From positions 2,294,001 through 2,358,000 of the forward strand of contig NC_089176.1 of assembly GCF_947507565.1 (NCBI RefSeq): a stretch of 64,000 bases of DNA. The letters are read 5' to 3'. The notes under the pieces are model-generated. The model saw only the letters and a program-made list of their open reading frames with translations, had not been told where the DNA came from and did no database searches. This stretch comes from Oscarella lobularis (Eukaryota > Porifera > Homoscleromorpha > Homosclerophorida > Oscarellidae). Below, piece after piece: positions 10,776 to 20,615 of this stretch (the stretch's first letter is position 1; the number at the start of each line of letters is the position of its first letter). A program made the position numbers and the translations under genes.

Positions 10776-13700
10776 CTACTGAGATCTGTAGATGGACTGG
10801 TCGCATAACGTCTCTTCCGTTTTAGCTGGCTCCCACAAGGGAGAAGTGGAAGTCTAAATTAGAATATAACTTTTTATTTTCTGATCCAATTTTGATACCG
10901 TAGTGAAGCTCGACTCGGGCTGGTGCAGAGGAGGACAAAAATGTTCGCCTTCTGTATTGACTGCATCTAGCGGCGTATTGCAATCAATTTCGCTGCAGCA
11001 GACTTCTTGATTCGGTGGTGGAATAGCAGGGAGCATCTTGTTTTTGCCAAAAGAAGAGAAATTCGTTGACATTTGCACTTCTTAATGATAAAATAATGAC
11101 AAAAGACAACAACAGAGTCTTGTTTGCCTACCATTTCTGTTCGATGACGTTGCTGGTTCTCTTTTTTTCTTCCAATACCAATAAAAGAAAAAAACAGCGA
11201 CTATTGCAACGGCAAAAACGCATCCGACTCCCGTCCCAACAAGAAACGCGTCGTCTTGTACTGGCGAAGAACTAGATTCTAGATAGTTTGTTATTATTTA
11301 ATTAATTAACCTGTCGTCGAGTTGACAGCGGCAGACGGCCGTAATGGCAAAGAACTCAGTGTTACTACTGATGACAAAGAATTCGCTGTAGTCGGGGAGA
11401 GAGCAGACGGGCGAAGAGCAAACGGGGAGACAGCAGACGGAGAGACAGCAGACGGAGAGTTAGCAGACGGCGAAGGCTGACAAATGTGACTCAGGCTATG
11501 GAGTCGAGCAGACGACTTATCCGCATGAAAAGGGACTGAAGGAGGAACGGTACTTTTCAGGCCTGATCATATGCGCGACAGATAAAAGCAGAACATGCCG
11601 TCAACTCTTCACGTCTCACCTGACACACATTCATACGAGATATTCAGAGACATTTCTCCAGTGCAATTCGTTTCAAAAGTGACGTTGGACGCAACTAGTC
11701 GACAGTAACGTCTGTACTGACACGCCGTTCTAACGACGACGTCAATAGACGAACTAAAACAACGAAGTGAACTGAGTCGTTAATAACTGCGGTATAAACA
11801 CTTTGACGATTTGCAGTGGCTCGTACGGCAAGCCAATATGGCTGAATTGACGAATATCCACTGGCTAGCACAGTCAATACTAAACGCAAATTATTAAAAA
11901 GAGATTCATTAATTAATTAATGAAGTGGAAGCTAACGTGACGATTTTGTTCTGAGAATCGTTCCACACCGTAACAGCGTTGAGACGAGCGCCTACCAAAG
12001 ATAAGATACGTGACATGCATGGGAGAGCTCTCCGTCTACCTTGCGCGATAATAGTCACTGCACTCGATTGATAACCGTTACTAGAGTGAATAGGCTGAAG
12101 CTAAGAAAATAGAAATTAAAAAAAAAACGATAACGCCAATTCTCCAAATTTCTCACCGTGACTGAATAAACGCGACCGGGATCGAATTCCAAGTCCCTTG
12201 CATAGATGAGACCCGTTCCGTCCTTCGCCTTGACTGAAATTGGTTCGCCAACGCGCCCAAAGCTGTTCTTTTTTTTATGAAAGAGAACTATGAGCTCAAA
12301 TCTGTCGACTGGCACGCGAGGAGGATTCCGCCACGACAAGGTGCTTTCGTACTTTCGCGTCGTCACGTTGAAGGTGATCTCGCTCGCTTGAAACCACGTG
12401 TCGCCGCTACCTAATCAGAAACATTTTTTTCTAGAAGACTTTGGCGAGTAGGAGAGACGATATTACAGCAGAAACTGCGATCTGAGAACGGATCTACGCA
12501 AAAAAAGAAAAAGTTTATAATAAATAATTTATAATCGTTTATCTAGTCCGCAATACCGGGTGTCTTCAAGACGAGTTCGTACTTTTGATCGTAATCACTA
12601 AGAGCCGCTTTTCGAGATCCGGCGATCATCTAGAATAGAATTCATAATAAACAAGAATACTAAAAATAATTCGAAGCGTACAAAAATATAGATCTTGCAG
12701 TCCGGCTTCAATTGATCAAGAACAAACGACGACTCGTTCTAGGCAAAGAAAACTGACAATACGAAAGCCAAACACAAGATCCAAAATCTAACTTTTCGAA
12801 AAAAGTACACGCGATCGGCCATTTCGGTGCAGTACGACGCCACCAGGTAGAGCGAATAGCAATAGTCGCCCGTAAAGTTGACGTCGAGAGGATTCCACTC
12901 GATCACGCGACTCGCTTCGGGACTGAAACAATTCGCGTTCCACGTATATAAGTCCTTGCGATCCAGCGGCCCGAGCTTTAGAGGAGACGTTCTGTTGTGA
13001 TTTCCACAGTAATCGGGAACGGAACAGTCTCGCGGGTGACACCACGTCAAACAATCGGACACGCTCAATTCTAAAAAATTCGTAGGTATCAGCCGATTTT
13101 CGTTCTTCGTACCTTCTGATGAAATGATTTGTGTTATGGGACCATAGGATCTTAAGCCGTATTTGTTCACTGCAGCCACTTTGAATGTGTAGTGTTCATT
13201 GCACTGTATCGTGCTCGGCGTCCTTAGTACATCGAAACTCATCGCTTTGGACTGAAACATAGAAACGCGTTTCAGCTTTCTGCACTGGGAGCAAGCCGGT
13301 TTTCTACCTACCTTTGTTATGGCCGCAAATGTCCAATGGAATTGCGCTTCGTTTTCCGGATTGTAATTGCTCGGATCCACCTCGGCTTTCAGCACCAAAT
13401 AGAGCACGGCCAGACGTTTAGACTTAGAGCTTCCTGCATAGAAAACTCCGTTCTTCTGCTCCCACTTCAACGTCCCGTTTTCGACGGTGGTTACGACAAT
13501 TTTTCGTGGATAATCCGACGTCTCATGAACTAGAAAAGAGCATGTTGAAGTCAAGCAAAACCAATCAATCAATCAATCGATCGATCGATCAATGAACTAA
13601 TAACATCCTCCGCGACCCTCAATATACTAATAAATGATTTCATTACTGTACGGATGGATAACATAAGGATGATAAAATAAAAAGGTGCTGCAGTCCTAAC

Positions 13701-14381
13701 GTCGCTTACCGGTCTTATCAGTCTTTGTGCTATTGATAAATTCGCACGCACGAGAGCAGGCAGCCTTTGCAGCCTGAACGGACCAATAACGTCGATAACT
13801 CTTCAAATTACACCGCTTACTATTGATCCCAAACATGTCGATTTGCACTTTTCAAAACTGTTGTCAAAAACCGTTTCGATGTCACAGGTACTTAGGCACT
13901 AAAAAGCGCGAAGTGGGGGAAAAAAAGGAGCGATCAGCGTCTTTACGCACCAGTGAGCACGGCAAGCTCTTGCACACGTATGGGTAGTTGGACGACGCCT
14001 GGGAAAAAAAGAACAAAGAGAACGTTCCATCGTCTCACGCGCACCGCAGACGCCCGCAGAAACGCGATTAGGCTATTTTGTGCGCTTTGTCGATCGCATC
14101 TTCCGCTCGACGAAAGCGAACAAAACGAGCGATCGACGCCGATTTTCGTTTTCGGCGAGGAGTAGTGCACGTCGCGCGGATAGTGGGGGAGATTGCACGA
14201 GTCGCGCGAAAATCGGGCGATCAATCGTTTCGTCGCGTTTTTTTACTTTGGAAGAGTAGGCGTAGCAGTTGGAGAGGCAGCGAGTTCGGTTTACGAGGAG
14301 CTGTACCGACGGGTTCGCGTCGCTTTCGCGCCATTCGGCGGCGAACGCGATTAAAATCAAGACGGCGATGCCAGCCGACAT
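10776..14381 (-). CDS. Probable chimeric receptor: anosmin-like FN3 ectodomain joined to SUEL lectin-TM, kinase lost
   Basis: Exon 1 (14381-14247) encodes a signal peptide and a Cys pair (RTRCLSNC). Exons between 13560 and 12740 carry FN3 modules (HYTFKVAAVNKYGLRSYGP) and a Cys-rich stretch; another FN3 follows at about 12410-12150. Its last exon (12100-12040) ends in phase 1 and is separated by a 48-base intron from 11991, the phase-1 acceptor of the receptor family's exon 2. From there the frame stays open through both lectin exons (YCRLVASNVTFETNC), a Ser/Pro stalk with repeated SPSAV (about 11470-11310), a TM helix (LVGTGVGCVFAVAIVAVFFF), a short tail, and stop at 10776 after SIYRSQ, matching the kinase copy's VYKSQ end. 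Laminin-G and kinase exons are absent. Anosmin resemblance rests on the FN3 pattern and is tentative; alternatively two adjacent genes. Confidence 0.55.
13562..13593. repeat. (CAAT)n/(CGAT)n microsatellite
   Basis: Tetranucleotide run changing from CAAT to CGAT units, in an intron of the FN3 gene. Confidence 0.85.
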
Positions 14382-14656
14382 TGCGTTTCGTGCGTTGTTG
14401 CCGGTGGGGTCGATTTGAAACACTGAAGACGGAAAAAAGTAACAGACAGCCGATAATGACAAAGGAGGCCAATTAAGTCTTCTCACAATGCGCGCCCTTT
14501 TCCGGGAACGGGCGCGCTAAGTGGTGACGTCACAAGTGTAGCAAATAACGATTGATAAATTAATCAATTTTGCTCCGTTGTAGAGGCCTACATAATCAGA
14601 AAAATTGTCATTGAGCTGTAGACCCACTCACCCACTCGTACCAAATTAATTGAACA

Positions 14657-15660
14657 CATGTTCAATTTTTCTTAGAAACGGTTCCTTTGTCATAATCTTC
14701 ATTTGTCGAACATCGTTTTCTTTCCATTCGTTTATGAACTTTCTCGTCGTCTGACATTTTTCAATGACAGGCCTATTTTCTCGGCAGCATGAACGATCCA
14801 GAGAGCCAGTTCTACGCTGCGAGCCGTCCAACCACACTCACTATCACCTAAAAAAACTAAAAAGAAAAAGAAAGTCATAAGAATTGGAATACAAACCTGC
14901 TTTATTCAGCTCTTCAGCTTTTCCACCTTGCATAAGACAAATACTGTAGCGCACCTTGCCCAAGTCTCGAAACATGCAAGCAGCCGATAATCATCTGCCA
15001 AGAAAGGAGCTATTCTGGAACAGCACATAATGATATTGCTATAAATAAAAAATAGTAACATAAGGAACAAATCGATATTGGTTGTTTTACCAGATGCCGT
15101 CGCTGGACCAACCGCTTTCAGCTCTGTCAGTCTGCTCACACCTTCTTTTAAATTGCCCTCTCCGGAAGCCAATTGGAATGCTTCTGTTGTCACTCTCACG
15201 ACTCTATCATCTTCGTTCTCTTTCACAAGCTGACCAAGTCGCGGTCTGAATTTACCCCTCTGACCAAAGCAGTAAAAAATTAGCAATAAAAAATTAGTTG
15301 AATCGATGATGTCACTAACTGCAAGTTTCCATTCCATGAGTTTGACAAAATCAGGAAGCGTAAGATGCATGGGACTTCTCTGTTGCACAGAGCGCGGTAA
15401 CTCCTCCTGATACCTTACGTGCAAATCTCTCTCTTTCGTTTTTACGTCGACATTTCGCCTACCATTGATCTAACTGCCTGATTTCATCTCTCTTGCGACT
15501 CTTCGACGTCTTTGCATCAAGCACTGTGTCAGAACGCTCTGCCAATGCGCTGCATCGCGCAGTTGTGGCAGAGATAAAATAGAGTACTCTTTTATATCTC
15601 TGGTTGTGGTTTCGATAGCTGTTCGATTTGAAGGTAGCGCACGTTAAGCAAATTCACGAC
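14657..15660 (-). pseudogene. Relic of helix-hairpin-helix protein gene, copy 3
   Basis: The third copy of the gene intact at 9640-10576. It keeps exon 2 (LPDFVKLMEWKLA), exon 3 (GKFRPRLGQLV, LTELKAVGPATAS) and the start of exon 4 (RIAPFLADD), after which the reading frame is lost relative to the intact copy. Exon 1 is partly preserved around 15480-15660 but is interrupted by a small foldback insertion at about 15563-15609. It directly follows MED11. Probably dead, though the central exons are still very similar to the intact copy. Confidence 0.65.
15563..15609. repeat. Small foldback insertion in HhH relic
   Basis: Relative to the intact copy, about 45 bases are inserted between GCGCAG and TTCGATAG. 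The insert contains arms CAGAGATA and TATCTCTG around GAGTACTC, flanked by GTTGTGG on both sides. Confidence 0.6.
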
Positions 15661-15688
15661 AAATTTACTTCGATTCATTAAAAAACTG

Positions 15689-16167
15689 CTACGAAACGTC
15701 CATGCGTTCTTCCTTTTCATTACTAGTATCGTTTTTCTGCTCTAAGGCGTCGACGACGGCGTAAAGTCCCTTTTCTATCAGCTCCGTTCGTTGGCAGGTC
15801 AAGTCGAGTCTCTTCTCGTCCCCGTACACGCAATCTCCGTGCCACTGTGCGGTCGCGACGACGCTCAAGTAGTTGATTTGATCTGACAAACGATGTTCCA
15901 CGTTCTAGATCAGAAATTCATAAATAGCCAATGAAAGCGGTTGTTTCTTCCTTACGTGTATTAGTTTTATAAAAGACTCGGCATTTTCTTGCGCCTTTCC
16001 CGAGTTTTCTGGTGTTGCGAGTGCTTTGAGGGCCTCTCCTGCGTAATTGATCGATCTGGCAATGTCCTGCGAGGAAGAATGATCCAACGGCCGTTGCTTT
16101 AGTTAGAGAATACCTTCTCGATCTCGTCCAGCTGTTTTACGCGACTAAGAAGAGCAGCTTCAGACAT
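15689..16167 (-). CDS. MED11: Mediator complex subunit 11
   Basis: Three exons, 16167-16114, 16066-15956 and 15904-15689, join cleanly into 126 residues. The protein matches the Med11 pattern: an N-terminal helix (RVKQLDEIEKDIARSI) and a second helix with HNVEHRLSDQINYLSVVAT, close to human MED11 (HVEAELSAQIRYLTQVAT), followed by a basic/Cys stretch and a final helix. Med11 pairs with Med22 in the Mediator head and contacts TFIIH in RNA polymerase II initiation (established for the family). The human protein is 117 residues, so length fits. Its start codon lies 47 bases beyond the NUP85 stop on the same strand, with no clear splice acceptor between them. Confidence 0.88.
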
Positions 16168-16214
16168 TTCTTTTCCATATAGCGCACGGTAATGCAATAC
16201 AAAAACAGACTCGT

Positions 16215-19200
16215 TCAATTTTCTAAAATTCCCCTTGCTAAATTTCGTGCCAATCCTAATCGTAATAGTTCAATCTTATCCTCTTCAAAATTCTAGAAAA
16301 CAGTCACAAATAAAATATTAATTAAATTTTTAATTAATATTCTACCTCGATCTCTTCAGCCTCGTTCTTTGGCAATATTTCATCTACTTCCGGGCCATCG
16401 ACTTCCTCCAAGCACTGCAGTAGGACGTAAGTCTGCTCTTGATTAAAGACCATCTGAAAAAATCAATAATTAATCTGATTATCATCGAGACTCTCCAATG
16501 CCCCTTACATTATCAACTTCAAGCAAAGGCAATGCATCCACAAGTAAAGCCAGCCAAAACCTTACCCGAAAGAGCCCTCACAAAAAAACAGATACTCAAA
16601 GTAGTGGCCACTCTACCTTCTGGGTGCCAATTTCGATTCGAGCAAAGTCACTAGAACTTCGCCTGCAGCTTCAAATTTTGCGTCTTCATAGAGACGATGA
16701 AATTCTCGGTATTTACCTTCACAAATATTTTTAAAAATTTATTATCGCGCTTCTTTTGTACTTAAAAATATAATTTTTTCATTGATCAGCATGTCTGGTC
16801 CCAAGTGATCAAGAAGATCCAACCCAATAAATTCCCCCGCCTCAGCATAATGATCCAATATCCTAAAATTAAATATTAGCTAAAGTAGCCGTCTTTTCTC
16901 AAAAACGAACTTGTCAGCTACTCCAGCTGCCAAAGAAGGATCCTAAAATAAAGAAAACGAAATGCAAGTGAGTGAGAATAAACAACTACCGGTACTTATA
17001 AATACTTTTGATTTAATTGACCAATTGAGTGCTGATCCGAGTCGTCCATTTAAGAGAGCCCGCATTGTCATTGCCTTGCACAAGCTCTGACCTAGAAAAA
17101 TAAATCAAACTATATAAAACTTTCAAGAATGCTTCTGCCTTGGTGTGGGAGATCGTATTTTCGACATAAGTGGAGAAGTTTCACTGCTTTCGCTTCGGTT
17201 TCCAGGGGAACCCGATCAAGAAGAGCCTCAATATGATCCCTTGAAAAATAGATCAAAAGTTTGCCACGTGAGAAACTGCTTGAGCCTCACCTTCCACGAA
17301 TTGGGCAATAGGAAAAGTACTCCGCCGAAACCTCCCACAAACTGAAACATCACAAAGGTCCAACATTCTCAATTTAAAAAAATAATACTTTACCTTTGAT
17401 GATGCATTAGACTATTTCCATATTCTAGCAATAGAAACTCTCTCAAGCCAGGACCGTATCTATTGGGGACCAGCAATATTAGTTAGTAGAGCGAAAAAAG
17501 CAAAAATGTTCACGTGCATACTCAAGTTTAAAAGCTTTCAGATGACCGCCGAAATGAAGAAGATCCGTCAGATGAGCGACAGCCCACCAGTTGCCCGTGC
17601 AAGAGCTGGCTAGAGACAAAACGTCTTCCAAGCTATAGCGCAAGGCGGCGAGAAGAATTTCATCAAGCAAGCCCAAGTCATCGTCTGTCTCCAAAGGAGG
17701 CTAAATGTGAAGTTATCATTATTCTTTTCGTTTGTCTGATAGCGTTACTGCTTACCACGTGATACTGGACGTCGATTGCTCTCACCGTGGGATTGCAAAA
17801 CACAAGCCGTACAACCATCTGCTTGTACCACGTGTTGCACAACTCCCTTTGGATGAAGAGACCATTGGGGGAAAGAATTAGTCAAAGAATCTATATTGCT
17901 GACTTGAGATCTTCAAAAACCGTTTCGTCACCACAAAGAATCTAACGTGATGTACGAGTGTTGATAATAATAACCAATATTTTTTTCGGTAAGTCATGCC
18001 TGGACAATTTGCTCAAGGTGAGGCTGACCCAAGAAGGCGCCCTTGTCTCTCTCGGCTATGCATTCAATTTGCCATCGTTGCCACCTGACGGCATAATCGG
18101 ACACATTTGATTTGCTCTAAAAATGCAGAGTTGATTTCGTTGATCAATTAAGAAATCAACTTTAAACGTGTACATGAAAGTGAGGCATTCTCTTCAACAG
18201 ACTGTCTAGACTAGCAAAAGCCTAAAGAAAGAAAGGCTGAAAAAATGTAAAAAACAATTTTAGTTTCTTACGTCGTGAGTGCCCGGTTTCCGCGCTGGGT
18301 GCTGCATCAATAAATTCCTCGCTTCCTCGAGTCTTCCATACAGAACCAGCATCTTGACCTAAAACAAAACGAAAGTAAGGATTGTGGCTCTACACAGTCT
18401 GTCAAGACGATAATATCGTACAGCATTCCAATAGTGGTGATGACGATCAGGTGCTGAATATTCTGTCACTTTTCTAACGACGTGATTCACTTCGGGACTG
18501 TGAAAACGAATCCAATCCAGCAACTGAGGCACGACGCAGTTTCCTATAGGAGTCTAGTCACTAAGCAATTATGTATGACCACCGCCTGTTCTCATATACC
18601 GGGAGTCGATTCGAGAGTGAGAATTTCTACCAAATGCCACACAAGTTCCATCATACTGGACACATCGTACTGCAAAAGAGAACAGAGTCGCGTCGCTTTC
18701 GAAAACAATCTGACCCCTTTACCTGAGCCTTTAGCCAATTATTCTCTCCTCCACCGCTATCTAGTACCACAGAAAGAAATCGTCACAGTTTGATTTGATG
18801 ACAATTTTTTTCTAACATACCACTGTCCGCTAATTCTTCGAGACTTAGCGTACACGCTCTCATTATAGCGCGATACTCCCGACTAGTCCGGACCAATCTA
18901 TAGAAAAAATCCCGACGTGACGTCATAAAACAAAATGACGAAAATGTCTTGCATCTCGCGTTTCGTCTCGGACGTCGCACGCTCCATGTTCTCCTGCAGT
19001 CGCACGAAAACCGCTGAAAAAAAAAAAACGAAAACAAATTCTCGCTAACCGGGTTCCTCGATTCGTCGCTTCGTCTGCGTACCGTGCCCTTCGTTGGCCA
19101 ACTTTCGCGTCGCCGAATTCCACACGTCTCGCTGCGGTGAAATTTCGTGGACGCGCGACGGTGCTCTGTCGCGCGGTAGCCATGCTAAACGGAGCCGATT

Positions 19201-19270
19201 CGAATCGATCGCCGCTTTCGAAATGCTTTGCGTTACGCAGTTTTAGCGACGGATGGGGTCCTGGAACGCT
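16215..19270 (-). CDS. NUP85: Nucleoporin Nup85
   Basis: Multi-exon gene encoding the Y-complex (Nup107-160) scaffold nucleoporin of the nuclear pore. Diagnostic stretches in order: RKLANEGHG near 19100, RLVRTSREYRAIMRAC near 18870 (human QLVRVSKNYRSVIRAC), NWWAVAHLTDLLHFGGHLK near 17570 (human NWWFVAHLTDLLDHCKLL), MVFNQEQTYVLLQCLEEV near 16420, and the C-terminal ELLRLGLARNLARGILEN just before the stop at 16215. Introns are short (about 45-80 bases). The first exon start is not resolved: the RKLANEGHG frame is open upstream to about 19250 without an obvious methionine, so the 5' boundary is approximate. Confidence 0.88.
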
Positions 19271-19289
19271 GTAAATGCCCAAGCCGAGC

Positions 19290-19900
19290 AAACCGCGCCA
19301 TTTCGAGGCGAGCGGAAGGCCCCACCGCTCGTCGATAATCTGGACGATGAAACGTCTGATTTCTACGCCTCGATGAGTGGTTTTCGCCGCTTACTGTCGT
19401 CGGAATTTCGTCTTCTTGCATTGATCAGATTCGATGTCCCGTATCAGTTTCTATGTCTGAATTTTATTATCCGTGCTGAATGGTCGAGTAGTTTTTTCAA
19501 GCTACGTTCGCTTGGTGAAAGGATTCTTCGTTCGATCGAGAGCCGGCAGCCATTTTTCTTGAATTTTGCTGACTAAGCATACTGACGTAACTGTACATCA
19601 CTTCTAGGAGCTGTACGCACGCATACGTTCGTTTTTTTGCGTCGAATAGCGACCGAACGACTCTAGAATGGCATAGAATTCATCTTTCGTGGCCTATTTT
19701 TGCGCTTTGCTCGTTGTAGGACGCGTTTCGTAGGGTATTGCCTATCCTCTTGCATCAGACAATGATGTCACACACTGATGTCATTTTCTGTTAGCTCCTC
19801 CTCCCTTCACCGTTTTCTCTCGTTTTGAAACCGAATTGTGGCGAAATTTTGCTCAAAACGATAGTAGAATTGAATTTGCAGTTGATTCGAATTGACTCCC
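19290..19900. other. Intergenic region upstream of NUP85
   Basis: No convincing gene. It should contain the NUP85 promoter. The right part (from about 19826) resembles the MITE-associated sequence at 58596-58730. Confidence 0.4.
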
Positions 19901-20200
19901 CATTCCAAACGACGCTCGTTTTTGCGCTGTAAAGCTGCGTTACAAATCAGGCCCCGCCTCTCCGAGTATAAATAGCCAGCTCGTGCATCTACAATCAGAG
20001 TTCGAAGAGCTAGGATAGAAGGGAGCAGGTAACTCTCCCCAAGGTGTGACCATTATGCCCGGTGGCTGGTCAATTTCCTCACTTGACAAGGGCTTGGCGC
20101 CGCCAGCCTTCCTAGCAATGACGTGAGCAAGGCATTCTGGTATCGTATAAATCTCCATAGCACCGTCTTCCGCGGGGTTTAATATCGGGTGTCGTTTTTA
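19826..20200 (+). ncRNA. Candidate small structured RNA gene with TATA box
   Basis: A TATA box (TATAAATA at about 19971) is followed about 25-30 bases later by a non-coding stretch with a good 5' splice-like site (GGAGCAG|GTAACT, near 20026) and two predicted hairpins (GGTCAA...TTGAC near 20067-20090; GGCTTGGCG/CGCCAGCC near 20090-20110). The 130 bases before the TATA box resemble sequence upstream of another TATA-like site at about 58730. No known RNA family (U1-U6, SRP, RNase P) matched by eye, and a 72-codon minus-strand frame here looks accidental. Spliced-leader-like RNA is one speculative reading. Confidence 0.25.
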
Positions 20201-20615
20201 CTTTTTGAAAAAGTTCTCCAATTCAAAAGAGCACGTTTTTTGACCTTCTGACGGTCAAACAACGCATTTTTGAACTTGTGGCAGCCACGTGGCGAAAGGG
20301 GGCCTCACTACTTCTCTCCAAACCTGATACTTTACGTAGCACGCTTCATTTACATTTTCTAGTTTTTTGTTACATTGTTAACAATCTTAAGTGATAGTTT
20401 GTGCTGCAATACATGCATATCGAGCTTGTGTACGTTTTCTACGCCATCGAGTGCCAAAGACCTACCTACCACTGCGCTATGTTATTCACCACTGAGGAAG
20501 TACACCAGAAAATTGTAGAACTGACATTTCTGACGGCTTTCCTTTACTTTTCTACACGACCAGATGAATTGAATTACAATTTTCCCTAAGATCAAACACT
20601 GTCAATGCAAGACAC

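Noticed and set aside
13943-14486. Several Arg-rich frames on both strands
   Set aside because: Only the frame starting at 14381 has a signal peptide and a phase-compatible donor; the others are GC-rich shadows.
19940-20158. Minus-strand 72-codon frame
   Set aside because: No recognisable domain, and it overlaps the TATA/hairpin structure on the plus strand; more likely accidental.
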